Source of the DNA: JAFCUW01 sp049897565
Lineage (GTDB): Bacteria > Pseudomonadota > Gammaproteobacteria > Burkholderiales > Burkholderiaceae_D
Direction of reading: 5' to 3'
Length of the DNA: 64,000 nucleotides
Assembly (NCBI RefSeq): GCF_049897565.1
Contig: NZ_JAFCWM010000016.1
Coordinates: 54,674 to 118,673, forward strand
The notes under the pieces were generated by a model. That model saw only the letters and a list, made by a program, of their open reading frames with translations. It had not been told where the DNA came from and searched no databases. Position 1 is the first letter of the stretch. Each line of letters begins with the position of its first letter. The translations under genes and the position numbers were made by a program. Of the stretch, positions 8,885-17,504 are shown piece after piece.

Positions 8885-9898
8885 TTACACCTTATCATTG
8901 GCAAAACAGGCATCGAGTTCGTCGATGAAGGCGCGCTTGGCTTCCGGCTCGAGGAACGAGGCGGTGAAGCTGTTGCGCGCCAGCTGGTGCGCGTGCGCCG
9001 CGGTCAGCGGCAGCGCGTCGAACGCGGCAAGGAAATTGGCATTCATGTAGCCGCCGAAGTAGGCCGGGTCGTCCGAGTTGACCGTCGCGGCCAGCCCCGC
9101 ATCGAGCAGCGCCAGCAAATTGTGCTCGCCCATGTCGCCGAACACGCGCAGCTTGATGTTCGACAGCGGGCACACCGTCAGCGCGATCTGCTCGCGCGCC
9201 AGGCGCGCCGTCAGCAGCGGATCCTCGAGGCAGCGCACGCCGTGGTCGATTCGCTCGACATTGAGCAGGTCGAGCGCGGTCTCGATGTAGGCCGGCGGGC
9301 CCTCCTCGCCGGCGTGGGCAACCAGGTGCAGGCCGAGCTGGCGGCAGCGCTCGAACACGCGGGTAAATTTCTCCGGCGGGTGGCCCACTTCCGACGAGTC
9401 GAGGCCGACGCCGATGATCTTGTCGCGATACGGCAGCGCCTCTTCCAGCGTGGCGAGGGCGTCGTCCTCGCTCAGGTGGCGCAGGAAGCACATGATCAGG
9501 GTGGCGCTGATCGGGCCGTCCTGGCAGGCGCGCCAGATGCCGTCGACCACGGTCTGGAACGGCACCCCGCGCGCCATGTGCGTCTGCGGGTCGAAAAAGA
9601 TCTCGGCATGGCGCACGTTGTCCTGCGCCGCGCGGCGCAGGTAGGCCATCGTCATGTCATAGAAATCCCGCTCCTTGAGCAAGACGCTGGCGCCGGCGTA
9701 ATAAATATCGAGAAAAGACTGCAAATTATCGAATGCATAAGCTTTGCGCAGACTGTCGACTGATTCATGAGCCAGTTTGACCCCGTTTCTTTGAGCCAAC
9801 TCAAAGATTAGCTCAGGTTCGAGTGACCCTTCGATGTGTATGTGCAATTCTGCCTTAGGCATTCGCTGCAAAAGAATTCGCAACTGATCATTGGGCAT
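8885..9898 (-). CDS. Adenine deaminase (adenosine deaminase superfamily)
   Basis: This cytoplasmic zinc hydrolase of 337 residues deaminates a purine base or nucleoside. The metal-site motifs are complete: ELHIHIEGS (His19 and His21), LVAHAGEEGP, and NSDDPAYFGGY near the end. The segment GLDSSEVGHPPEKF is the form seen in the adenine deaminase (Aah1-like) branch rather than in classical adenosine deaminase, so hypoxanthine production from adenine is the likelier reaction. The start has GGAG seven bases upstream. It is the first gene of the minus-strand run leading to the FtsX-like permease, and it diverges from prkA. Confidence 0.88.
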   Translation of the reverse strand: MPNDQLRILLQRMPKAELHIHIEGSLEPELIFELAQRNGVKLAHESVDSLRKAYAFDNLQSFLDIYYAGASVLLKERDFYDMTMAYLRRAAQDNVRHAEIFFDPQTHMARGVPFQTVVDGIWRACQDGPISATLIMCFLRHLSEDDALATLEEALPYRDKIIGVGLDSSEVGHPPEKFTRVFERCRQLGLHLVAHAGEEGPPAYIETALDLLNVERIDHGVRCLEDPLLTARLAREQIALTVCPLSNIKLRVFGDMGEHNLLALLDAGLAATVNSDDPAYFGGYMNANFLAAFDALPLTAAHAHQLARNSFTASFLEPEAKRAFIDELDACFANDKV

Positions 9899-10471
9899 TT
9901 TGCTCTCCAGGAATTTGATTCGTTACGCGTTGGCAGACAGTGTAGCGCAAGGAGCCGGAAGGGTTCGCCGAGGGTCAGATTCATTGCGGAAAGTTTGTCA
10001 CATATAGCCGTTTTTCGCGCGCCACTGTTCGGCCAGCTGACGCAAGATCGATGTAAGAATTTTCGACCCGATGCTGTTCAGTTAACTGTCGCGATCAGGC
10101 TTGCCAGGAGGCCAATAAACTTGCCCGGATGAGGCTGCAATAAGACACAAAAAGCACCGCTCAACTCGATCTTTCATCATACATATCAATGGCTTACGGG
10201 AGTTTCAATCGTTCACACGACATTGCTTTGACTTCCGCTTGCATTAAGCACATAATAAATTTCATAGGCGTAAGAAGACGTTGCCACGACGCGAAAATCA
10301 CCGGAAAAATCCGGGTAAAAATTAAGATATCGACAGTCGTTTTTTGTTTCAGATGTTTGGATCAGGAAACGCTCCTGGCGATTAAAAAGAGGAGAACGCC
10401 AGACCAGGGCCGGGACAGCAATTCTGCCGGCGACAGTGACAATGCTTACATGCACATTAAAGGACATTCAA
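9899..10471 (+). other. 573-bp divergent intergenic region (adenine deaminase / prkA)
   Basis: No convincing gene lies here. Short open frames on both strands (for example 10189-10485 plus and 10213-10467 minus) lack family resemblance and good ribosome-binding sites. The region holds a near-consensus promoter at 10228-10256 reading toward prkA, then a leader of about 200 nt. In the leader, CTGGCG at 10375-10380 can pair with CGCCAG at 10397-10402, and GCCGG near 10410 can pair with CCGGC near 10427. On the other strand, a TACACT box about 45 bp before the deaminase start may be its -10. AT content is clearly higher than in the neighbouring genes. Confidence 0.6.
10228..10256 (+). promoter_or_regulatory. 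Sigma-70 promoter for prkA operon
   Basis: TTGACT at 10228-10233 and CATAAT at 10251-10256 are separated by exactly 17 bp, which is near consensus (5/6 in each box). Transcription would start near 10263 and give a 5' leader of about 208 nt. In enterobacteria the equivalent operon is controlled by sigma-S and sigma-54. I saw no convincing GG-N10-GC sigma-54 element here. Confidence 0.7.
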
Positions 10472-12394
10472 ATGACCATTTTTGACAACTACGCAGCTCG
10501 TTATGAGCGTACCCGGGAAGAGGAATTTTCCCTTTCTGAGTATTTGGCACTGTGCAAGAAAGATCACCTGACGTACGCCACGGCGCCGGAGCGTATGCTG
10601 GCGGCGATCGGCGAGCCGACGCTTGTCGACACCCGCAACGACACGCGGCTGTCGCGCATTTTCGCCAACAAGGTCATCAAGTTGTATCCCGCGTTCAAGG
10701 ATTTCTACGGCACCGAGGAAGTCATCGAGCAGGTGGTGTCGTACTTCCGCCATGCCGCCCAGGGGCTGGAAGAGCGCAAGCAGATTCTCTACCTGCTCGG
10801 GCCGGTCGGCGGCGGCAAGTCGTCGATCGCCGAAAAACTCAAGTCGCTGATGGAGCAGGTGCCGTTCTATTGCCTGAAGGGCTCGCCCGTCAACGAATCG
10901 CCGCTCGGCCTGTTCAACGAAGACGAAGACGGCGTCATCCTCGAAGAGGACTACGGCATCCCGCGCCGCTACCTGCGCACCATTCCGAGCCCCTGGGCGG
11001 TGAAGCGCCTGCACGAATTTAACGGCGACATCAACAAGTTCCGCGTCGTCAAGCGCTATCCGTCCATGCTCAAGCAGATCGCCATCTCCAAGACCGAGCC
11101 CGGCGACGAGAATAACCAGGACATCTCCTCGCTGGTCGGCAAGGTCGACATCCGCAAGCTGGAAGACTATGCGCAGGACGATCCGGACGCCTACAGCTAC
11201 TCGGGCGGCCTGTGCCTCGGCAATCAGGGCCTGATGGAATTTGTCGAGATGTTCAAGGCGCCGATCAAGGTGCTGCACCCGCTGCTGACGGCCACCCAGG
11301 AAGGCAACTACAAGGGCACCGAAGGCTTCGGCGCGATTCCGTTCGACGGCATCGTGCTGGCCCACTCCAACGAGTCGGAGTGGAAAACCTTCCGCAACAA
11401 CCGCAACAACGAGGCTTTCCTCGACCGTATCTATATAGTCAAGGTGCCGTATTGCCTGCGCGTGACGGACGAGATCAAGATCTACGACAAGCTGATCCGC
11501 AACTCGTCGCTCGAGCAGGCCCCGTGCGCGCCGGGCACGATGAAGATGATGGCGCAGTTCGCGATCCTGTCGCGCCTGAAGGACCCGGAAAACTCTAGCA
11601 TCTTCAGCAAGATGCTGGTGTACGACGGCGAGAACCTGAAGGACACCGATCCGAAGGCCAAGTCGATGCACGAATACGTCGACTATGCCGGCGTCGACGA
11701 AGGCATGAATGGCTTGTCGACCCGTTTCGCCTTCAAGATCCTGTCGAAGGTCTTTAACTTCGACAACACGGAAGTGGCGGCCAACCCGGTGCACCTGCTA
11801 TATGTACTCGAGCAGCAGATCGAGCGCGAGCAGTTCGCGCCCGAAACCGAGCAGCGCTACATGTCGTATATCAAGGAACACCTGGCGCAGCGCTACGTCG
11901 ACTTCATCGGCAAGGAAATCCAGACCGCCTACCTGGAAAGCTATTCGGAATACGGCCAGAACATTTTCGACCGCTACGTCACGTTCGCCGACTTCTGGAT
12001 CCAGGACCAGGAGTTCCGCGATCCGGACACCGGCGAATCGTTCGACCGCGACTCGCTCAACAGCGAACTGGAAAAGATCGAGAAGCCGGCCGGCATCTCC
12101 AACCCGAAAGATTTCCGCAACGAGATCGTCAACTTCGGATTGCGCGCGCGCGCCACCAACGGCGGCAAGAACCCGGCCTGGACGAGCTACGAGAAATTCC
12201 GTACCGTCATCGAGAAGAAGATGTTCTCGAACACCGAGGAACTGCTCCCGGTCATCTCGTTCAACGCCAAGGCGTCGGCCGAGGACGCCAACAAGCACGC
12301 CGACTTTGTCGCGCGCATGGTGGAAAAAGGCTACACCGCGAAACAAGTTCGCCTACTGTGTGAGTGGTATCTGCGTGTGCGGAAGTCTTCTTAG
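10472..12394 (+). CDS. prkA: PrkA family serine protein kinase (YeaG)
   Basis: PrkA is an AAA-type protein kinase of the general stress or nutrient-limitation response. The 640 residues begin MTIFDNYAARYERTREEEFSL, typical of YeaG. A Walker A loop GPVGGGKSS (Lys116) follows, with the PrkA AAA core after it (GIPRRYLRTIPSPWAVKRL, FDGIVLAHSNESEWKTF, DRIYIVKVPYCLRVTDEIKIYDK) and then the C-terminal kinase-like domain. The ATG at 10472 is chosen over an upstream in-frame ATG because AAAGGA lies eight bases before it and the family starts there. It heads a cluster with a DUF444 protein and SpoVR, the same trio found scattered or together in many proteobacteria. Confidence 0.95.
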   Translation: MTIFDNYAARYERTREEEFSLSEYLALCKKDHLTYATAPERMLAAIGEPTLVDTRNDTRLSRIFANKVIKLYPAFKDFYGTEEVIEQVVSYFRHAAQGLEERKQILYLLGPVGGGKSSIAEKLKSLMEQVPFYCLKGSPVNESPLGLFNEDEDGVILEEDYGIPRRYLRTIPSPWAVKRLHEFNGDINKFRVVKRYPSMLKQIAISKTEPGDENNQDISSLVGKVDIRKLEDYAQDDPDAYSYSGGLCLGNQGLMEFVEMFKAPIKVLHPLLTATQEGNYKGTEGFGAIPFDGIVLAHSNESEWKTFRNNRNNEAFLDRIYIVKVPYCLRVTDEIKIYDKLIRNSSLEQAPCAPGTMKMMAQFAILSRLKDPENSSIFSKMLVYDGENLKDTDPKAKSMHEYVDYAGVDEGMNGLSTRFAFKILSKVFNFDNTEVAANPVHLLYVLEQQIEREQFAPETEQRYMSYIKEHLAQRYVDFIGKEIQTAYLESYSEYGQNIFDRYVTFADFWIQDQEFRDPDTGESFDRDSLNSELEKIEKPAGISNPKDFRNEIVNFGLRARATNGGKNPAWTSYEKFRTVIEKKMFSNTEELLPVISFNAKASAEDANKHADFVARMVEKGYTAKQVRLLCEWYLRVRKSS

Positions 12395-12415
12395 CGGCGG
12401 CGTATTAAGATAGAG

Positions 12416-12438
12416 GGGCCGGCACTTTCGGCCGGCCC
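12416..12438 (+). repeat. Intercistronic hairpin between prkA and yeaH
   Basis: A perfect 8-bp stem (GGGCCGGC / GCCGGCCC) with a 7-nt loop sits 21 bp after the prkA stop and 27 bp before the next start. There is no T-run, so a processing or stability element inside the operon mRNA is more likely than a terminator. Confidence 0.55.
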
Positions 12439-12465
12439 GCCGCGATTCTGAGCAGGAGACACGTT

Positions 12466-13734
12466 TTGACTTATCTCATCGACCGACGCTTGCAGGGCAA
12501 GAACAAGTCAGCGATCAACCGAGAGCGTTTCCTGCGGCGTTACAAAAGCCAGATCAAGGACGCTGTCGGCCGTGCGATCAAGGGTCGCTCGATTACTGAC
12601 ATCGAAAATGGCGAGAAGGTATCGATTCCCGTCAAGGATGTCAACGAGCCGAATTTCGGCCACGCCCACGGTGGCGTCTGGGAAACCGTCAACCCGGGCA
12701 ACAAGGAGTACCAGAAGGGCGACCAGTTCAACCGCCCCCGCGGCGGCGGCGGTTCCGGCCGCGGCAAGGCAGGCAATAGCGACCAGACCAACGAGGATGA
12801 CTTCATCTTCGAGCTGTCGCGCGAAGAATTCATGAACTACTTCTTCGAAGACCTGGAACTGCCGAACATGGTCAAGACGCAGCTGACCCAGACGACCGAG
12901 TTCAAGAACCAGCGCGCCGGCTACAACATGTCCGGTACGCCATCGAACATCCACGTGCTGCGCTCGCTGCGCGGCGCGCTCGGCCGGCGCATCGCCGTCG
13001 GCGGCTCGTCGCGCAAGCAGCTCACCGTCGCCGAACACGAACTGGTCAAGCTGCTCGAGGAAGGCGTGGCGCTGGACGACCCGCGCGTGGTCGAACTGAA
13101 ACGCCTGGTGCACCATTTGCACACCAAGCTGATCGCCATCCCGTTCATCGATCCGTTCGACCTGCGCTACAGCAACCGCATCAAGGTGCCGAAGCCATCG
13201 ACCCAGGCGGTGATGTTTTGCATCATGGACGTGTCCGGCTCGATGGACGAAAGCCGCAAGGACACCGCCAAGCGCTTTTTCATCTTGCTGTACCTGTTCC
13301 TCAAGCGCGCCTACGACAAGATCGAGGTCGTCTTCATCCGTCACCACACGGCCGCCGCCGAGGTCGACGAAAACGAATTTTTCCATTCGCGCGAGTCGGG
13401 CGGCACGGTCGTGTCGTCGGCACTGCACCTGCTGCAGAAAATTATCGGCGAGCGCTACGGCAGCGGCGAGTGGAACAGCTACGTCGCGCAGGCGTCCGAC
13501 GGCGACAACTGGGACAACGACTCGGTGCTGTGCAAGCAGCTCCTCATCAACACGATCATGCCGGCCGTGCAGTACTACACCTATGTCGAAATTACCGACG
13601 GCCCGCAGCAGAATCTGTGGGAGCAATACGCCGAAGTGGGCGACCACCATCCCAACTTCGCGATGCAGAAAATCGTCACGCCGGCCGACATCTATCCGGT
13701 GTTCCGCGAGCTTTTCAAAAAGCAGCCGAAATGA
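12466..13734 (+). CDS. yeaH: YeaH/YhbH family protein (DUF444), VWA-like partner of PrkA
   Basis: The 422-residue protein starts at a TTG codon. GCAGGAGAC lies just upstream, and the resulting N-terminus TYLIDRRLQGKNKSA matches the family start, so the TTG is well supported. The N-terminal third contains a Gly/Arg-rich low-complexity stretch (about residues 85 to 105). The C-terminal half has a von Willebrand A-like fold with the metal-site motif MDVSGSMDES. Proteins of this family are encoded with PrkA in stress regulons, and their biochemical role is not established. It lies 71 bp after prkA and 26 bp before spoVR on the same strand. Confidence 0.92.
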   Translation: MTYLIDRRLQGKNKSAINRERFLRRYKSQIKDAVGRAIKGRSITDIENGEKVSIPVKDVNEPNFGHAHGGVWETVNPGNKEYQKGDQFNRPRGGGGSGRGKAGNSDQTNEDDFIFELSREEFMNYFFEDLELPNMVKTQLTQTTEFKNQRAGYNMSGTPSNIHVLRSLRGALGRRIAVGGSSRKQLTVAEHELVKLLEEGVALDDPRVVELKRLVHHLHTKLIAIPFIDPFDLRYSNRIKVPKPSTQAVMFCIMDVSGSMDESRKDTAKRFFILLYLFLKRAYDKIEVVFIRHHTAAAEVDENEFFHSRESGGTVVSSALHLLQKIIGERYGSGEWNSYVAQASDGDNWDNDSVLCKQLLINTIMPAVQYYTYVEITDGPQQNLWEQYAEVGDHHPNFAMQKIVTPADIYPVFRELFKKQPK

Positions 13735-13760
13735 GTTGATTCGAGCACAGTGAGCACACC

Positions 13761-15287
13761 ATGCCAAGAGATCCGAAAAACCCGCGCGCCCTGCCCGAAC
13801 AGTCGGAGTGGACCTTCGACCTGATCGAGCAGGCACACGAAGAAATCCGCCGCGTCGCCAAGAATTTTGGCCTCGACACCTACCCGAACCAGCTCGAGAT
13901 CATCACTGCCGAGCAAATGATGGATGCCTACACCTCGGTGGGCATGCCGGTCTCGTATAACCACTGGTCGTTCGGCAAGCATTTCCTGTCGACTGAAAAG
14001 AGCTACAAGCGCGGCCAGATGGGCCTGGCCTACGAGATCGTCATCAACTCGAATCCCTGCATCGCCTATCTGATGGAAGAGAACAGCCTGACAATGCAGG
14101 CGCTGGTGATCGCGCATGCGGCGTACGGCCACAACTCTTTCTTCAAGGGCAACTACCTGTTCCGCACCTGGACCGATGCCGACGCGATCGTCGATTACAT
14201 GGTGTTCGCCAAGAACTACATCGCCGAGTGCGAGCAGCGCCACGGCATCGACGCCGTCGAAATGATCCTCGACTCGTGCCACGCGCTGCAAAACTATGGT
14301 GTCGACCGCTACAAGCGGCCGGCCAAGCTGTCGCTGGCGCAAGAGACCGCGCGCCAGAAGGAGCGCGAGGATTACGCCCAGTCTCAGGTCAATGCGCTGT
14401 GGCGCACGGTGCCGCGCAAGGACGAGCAGGAAGCGGACGCGCCGGTGCCGCGCTTCCCGCCCGAGCCCGAGGAAAACCTGCTGTACTTCATCGAGAAGTA
14501 CGCACCCTTGCTGGAGCCGTGGCAGCGCGAGATGGTGCGCATCACGCGCAAGATCTCGCAGTATTTCTATCCGCAGCGCCAGACCCAGGTCATGAACGAG
14601 GGGTGGGCGACGTTCTGGCACTACACCATCTTGCAGGAGCTGTACAAGGAAGGCATCGTTGGCGACGGCTTCATGATGGAGTTTTTGCAAAGCCATACCA
14701 ACGTGGTGTTCCAGCCGTCGGCCACCAGCCAGTATTACAGCGGCATCAATCCGTATGCGCTGGGGTTCGCGATGATGACCGACATCCGCCGCATCTGCGA
14801 AGACCCGACGCCGGAAGACCGCGAATGGTTCCCCGGCATTGCCGGCAGCGACTGGCGCAAGACGCTCGACTTTGCCATGCGCAATTTCAAGGACGAGAGC
14901 TTCATCGCGCAGTACCTGTCGCCCAAGCTGATCCGCGATTTCCACTTCTTCGCCGTGCTCGACGACGACCGCAAGGAGAAGCTGACCATTTCGGCAATTC
15001 ACGACGAACGGGGCTACCGCTACGTGCGCCAGCAGCTGGCCGAACAGTACAACCTGGGCAACCGTGAACCGAACATCCAGGTCTGGCAAGTAAATACACG
15101 CGACGACCGTGCGCTGACCTTGCGCCACACGCAGTTCCAGCGCCGCCCGCTGAACCAGCAGGCACAGGAAGTGCTCAAGCATGTCGCCCGCCTGTGGGGC
15201 TTCGACGTGCGTCTAGAGACGGTTGACCCCCAGGGCAACATCGTCAGCAGCCTCGAATGCCGGCGCGAAAAACGCTCGCGCAACTGA
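13761..15287 (+). CDS. SpoVR family protein (YcgB)
   Basis: This is a 508-residue SpoVR-family protein. In Bacillus the family name refers to spore cortex formation; in proteobacteria it accompanies PrkA and YeaH in stationary-phase or stress regulons. The N-terminus SEWTFDLIEQAHEEI, the segment YNHWSFGKHFLSTEKSYKRG, the histidine-rich AYGHNSFFKGNYLF and MNEGWATFWHYTIL are characteristic. The length is normal. The ribosome-binding site is weak (GTGAG about seven bases before ATG), so coupling to yeaH is plausible. It is the last gene of the operon, and a strong AT-stem hairpin follows its stop. Confidence 0.92.
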   Translation: MPRDPKNPRALPEQSEWTFDLIEQAHEEIRRVAKNFGLDTYPNQLEIITAEQMMDAYTSVGMPVSYNHWSFGKHFLSTEKSYKRGQMGLAYEIVINSNPCIAYLMEENSLTMQALVIAHAAYGHNSFFKGNYLFRTWTDADAIVDYMVFAKNYIAECEQRHGIDAVEMILDSCHALQNYGVDRYKRPAKLSLAQETARQKEREDYAQSQVNALWRTVPRKDEQEADAPVPRFPPEPEENLLYFIEKYAPLLEPWQREMVRITRKISQYFYPQRQTQVMNEGWATFWHYTILQELYKEGIVGDGFMMEFLQSHTNVVFQPSATSQYYSGINPYALGFAMMTDIRRICEDPTPEDREWFPGIAGSDWRKTLDFAMRNFKDESFIAQYLSPKLIRDFHFFAVLDDDRKEKLTISAIHDERGYRYVRQQLAEQYNLGNREPNIQVWQVNTRDDRALTLRHTQFQRRPLNQQAQEVLKHVARLWGFDVRLETVDPQGNIVSSLECRREKRSRN

Positions 15288-15300
15288 CCTCCCCCCCCCA

Positions 15301-15344
15301 CCGGCGCCTGTACTATATATACAGCCAACTATATATAGTGCCGG
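15301..15344 (+). terminator. AT-stem hairpin after spoVR (probable transcription end structure)
   Basis: ACTATATATA at 15312-15321 pairs perfectly with TATATATAGT at 15330-15339 around an 8-nt loop. CCGGC (15301-15305) can close it with GCCGG (15340-15344) after a 6-nt bulge. It begins 13 bp after the spoVR stop. There is no U-tract, so intrinsic termination is uncertain. Confidence 0.4.
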
Positions 15345-15440
15345 CGCGGTCATAGCAAGTCTGCGACCTCCCATCACCTCCCGCTATACCCGACGCACCG
15401 CCACGGCGCGCCAGGACCATTTTCAACAGTACGCCACCGG

Positions 15441-15469
15441 TTGGCAAAACTGTCTATAGTTAGCATAAT
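15441..15469 (+). promoter_or_regulatory. Promoter-like sequence of unknown target
   Basis: TTGGCA (15441-15446) and CATAAT (15464-15469) have a 17-bp spacer, a good sigma-70 match. The next certain gene, tonB, starts 350 bp downstream, so the transcript would have a very long leader or be a small RNA. Confidence 0.4.
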
Positions 15470-15724
15470 CGCCATGACCCCGCCATACGCAATTCGCCGT
15501 ATTGGATGCCCGGCGGTCGATTGTTCTGGGGCATGGCCCTTCAAATGCGGGATGTTCCGCGTGCGTCAAAGTGACCCCGCAGGCAGTGGTTATTCTATCT
15601 ATCAATTTTACCAACAGTGCAGCGTTTTTTTGGTGCGAAACAGAGCAGGCCAGCGCCATTTTTAGGTGCAAATTTGGCGTAGTTTGACCAATTAAAAAAC
15701 TCTGTGCTAAAAAGAATTCGTAGG

Positions 15725-15730
15725 TATAAT
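15725..15730 (+). promoter_or_regulatory. Candidate -10 box for tonB
   Basis: A perfect TATAAT lies 90 bp before the tonB ATG. No good -35 lies at the right spacing. A TTGACC at 15684 is too far away, so activator-dependent use is possible. Confidence 0.35.
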
Positions 15731-15819
15731 TCGCCGATGTCCCGGATGCGACCGTAGTATCTGTCGTGTTTTGTGGGTTTAAGTAGCAACAAAAAGAGTT
15801 GGTATTGGAGAAAGCAGGC

Positions 15820-16482
15820 ATGAATTTTTCGCATGATAAGCAGCCCGGGAAGAATTTCACTGGGATCGCCATTGTTCTCGTCTTGCACTTGATCGTCGCC
15901 TATGGGATCGTCACCGGTCTCGGCAAGCGTATGGTCACGAAAATGGCTGAAGCAGTGGAGACCAAGATTATCGAGGAGCAGGCACCTCCTCCCCCGAAGG
16001 AAATTCCACCACCGCCTCCTCCGCCGGAAATGAAGGCTCCACCGCCACCGTTCATTCCGCCAGTCGAGGTCAATGTGCAGCAGCCTCCCCCGGTGCAAAG
16101 CGCGATTGCTGTGTCGTCCACGGCGAAGCCAGTATCGAATGAACTGGCCAAGCCTGCGCCTCCGGCTCCGCCTGCACCTGCAGCGGCCACCAATCCAAAC
16201 CCTGTGCGCATTGCAGCAGTGGCCGATTTCAACACTTGCGCTAAACCAGAGTGGCCGAAAGCCTCCTTGCGCAATGAAGAGACCGGTACCGTCACGCTGC
16301 AGTTCCTGGTGGGCGAAGACGGCCGCGTTGCTGACTCGAAGATTCTGAAGTCGAGCGGCTTCCGTGACCTGGATAAAGCAGCCGTTGCTGGTATCAGCAA
16401 GTGCCGCTTCAAGCCTGGCTCGGTCGACGGCAAACCAGAAAAAGCGTGGATGCAAATGCAATATGTCTGGACGCTGGAATAA
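15820..16482 (+). CDS. Energy transducer TonB
   Basis: TonB couples the inner-membrane proton motive force to outer-membrane receptors. The 220 residues show a short cytoplasmic start, one membrane helix (GIAIVLVLHLIVAYGIVTGL), a proline-rich periplasmic spacer (PPPPKEIPPPPPPPE, then further Pro/Ala stretches) and a C-terminal TonB domain (CAKPEWPKASLRNEETG to MQMQYVWTLE). An in-frame TTG seven codons upstream is possible, but GGAG nine bases before the ATG at 15820 fixes the start. exbB and two exbD genes follow on the same strand and form a complete TonB energising complex. Confidence 0.92.
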   Translation: MNFSHDKQPGKNFTGIAIVLVLHLIVAYGIVTGLGKRMVTKMAEAVETKIIEEQAPPPPKEIPPPPPPPEMKAPPPPFIPPVEVNVQQPPPVQSAIAVSSTAKPVSNELAKPAPPAPPAPAAATNPNPVRIAAVADFNTCAKPEWPKASLRNEETGTVTLQFLVGEDGRVADSKILKSSGFRDLDKAAVAGISKCRFKPGSVDGKPEKAWMQMQYVWTLE

Positions 16483-16568
16483 CTCGGGGCAGCATCAACG
16501 TCCCAACTTGTGATTTTTCGTTGTCAATATGTTCAGCGAACTGATTATTTTATATATTTGGAGGAAGC

Positions 16569-17501
16569 ATGTTTAAGAATACCCGTTTGTCCGCTGTCCT
16601 GGCGGCTGTCCTGTTCTCGGTAACCGCAGCAGCTGCGCTGGTGTCGGCACCAGCTTTCGCTGACGCGCCAAAAGCCGCGGATACCGCCGCCGCACCAGCG
16701 GCCACCGCGCCAGCAGCAGACCCTGCCGCAGCTCCAGCTGCCGCCGCCGCGCCAGCCGATGCCGCAGCGCCAGCACCAGTGGCTGCCGGCGGCAAGGAAG
16801 AAGTTGAAAACCCATTCGGCCCAATGGCAGTGTGGAACGGTGGTTTCGTGCCACGTGCAACCATCATCATCCTGTCGCTGATGTCGATGGGTTCGTGGTA
16901 CATCATCATCACCAAGCTGATCGACCAGGCCAAGATCATGAAGCAGTCGAAAGAGACTTCGGCTAAATTCTGGAAGGCATCGTCGATCGCAGCTGGTTCG
17001 GCCGCTCTGAAAGAAGGCAGCCCATTCCGCTTCATCGCTGAAACCGGCACCAAGGCTACCCAGCATCACGACGGCGCCCTGCTTGAGCAGATCGACCTGT
17101 CGACCTGGGTGACGATGTCGATCCAGCGCGCTGTTGAAAAAGTTCAGTCGCGTCTGCAAGATGGCCTGTCGTTCCTGGCAACCGTCGGTTCGACCTCGCC
17201 GTTTATCGGTCTGTTCGGTACGGTTTGGGGTATCTACGGCGCGCTGACCAACATCGGCATGACCGGTAACGCATCGATCGACAAGGTTGCAGGTCCAGTC
17301 GGCGAAGCACTGATCATGACCGCGTTTGGTCTGTTCGTTGCAGTTCCAGCAGTTCTCGGTTACAACTGGCTCGTGCGTCGTAACAAGAGCGCAATGGAAG
17401 ACGTCCGCTCGTTTAGCGCCGACGTCCACTCGGTCCTGATTTCCGGCGCGATGTCGACCAGCGAAGCTGGCCGCCTGGCCGGTGCCAAAAAGATTGGATA
17501 A
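16569..17501 (+). CDS. exbB: ExbB/TolQ family proton channel
   Basis: This inner-membrane proton channel subunit powers TonB. The 310 residues begin with a cleavable signal (MFKNTRLSAVLAAVLFSVTA, cleavage near AFA-DAP). An Ala/Pro-rich periplasmic linker runs to about residue 75, and three membrane segments follow, at ATIIILSLMSMGSWYIIIT, FLATVGSTSPFIGLFGTVWG and ALIMTAFGLFVAVPAVLGYN. The family threonine in the second and third helices is present. The N-terminal extension with signal peptide is the long ExbB form known in several proteobacteria. GGAGGAAGC precedes the ATG. The AT-rich 86-bp gap after tonB contains TTGTCA and could hold its own weak promoter. Confidence 0.92.
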   Translation: MFKNTRLSAVLAAVLFSVTAAAALVSAPAFADAPKAADTAAAPAATAPAADPAAAPAAAAAPADAAAPAPVAAGGKEEVENPFGPMAVWNGGFVPRATIIILSLMSMGSWYIIITKLIDQAKIMKQSKETSAKFWKASSIAAGSAALKEGSPFRFIAETGTKATQHHDGALLEQIDLSTWVTMSIQRAVEKVQSRLQDGLSFLATVGSTSPFIGLFGTVWGIYGALTNIGMTGNASIDKVAGPVGEALIMTAFGLFVAVPAVLGYNWLVRRNKSAMEDVRSFSADVHSVLISGAMSTSEAGRLAGAKKIG

Positions 17502-17504
17502 ATT

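Larger units (their letters stand above)
15288..15819 (+). other. 532-bp intergenic region between spoVR and tonB
   Basis: No supported protein gene is seen. From left to right it holds a run of nine C at 15291-15299, a hairpin at 15301-15344, a promoter-like pair TTGGCA (15441-15446) and CATAAT (15464-15469) with 17-bp spacing, an AT-rich stretch from about 15590, and a perfect TATAAT box at 15725-15730 about 90 bp before tonB. A short frame from the ATG at 15474 encodes about 63 residues with no recognisable features and no Shine-Dalgarno sequence, so I do not call it. Confidence 0.55.

Noticed and set aside
9899..10471. Sigma-54 promoter for prkA as in E. coli
   Set aside because: I found no GG-N10-GC element with TGGCAC-like flanks, while a good sigma-70 promoter is present.
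10189..10485. Possible 98-residue protein before prkA
   Set aside because: The frame covers the prkA promoter and leader, has no ribosome-binding site and overlaps the start of prkA.
12416..12438. Terminator between prkA and yeaH
   Set aside because: The stem is followed by GC-rich sequence with no T-run, and the genes are a conserved operon.
15474..15665. Possible 63-residue protein downstream of a promoter-like pair
   Set aside because: It has no ribosome-binding site and no hydrophobic or domain pattern; a small RNA would explain the promoter equally well.
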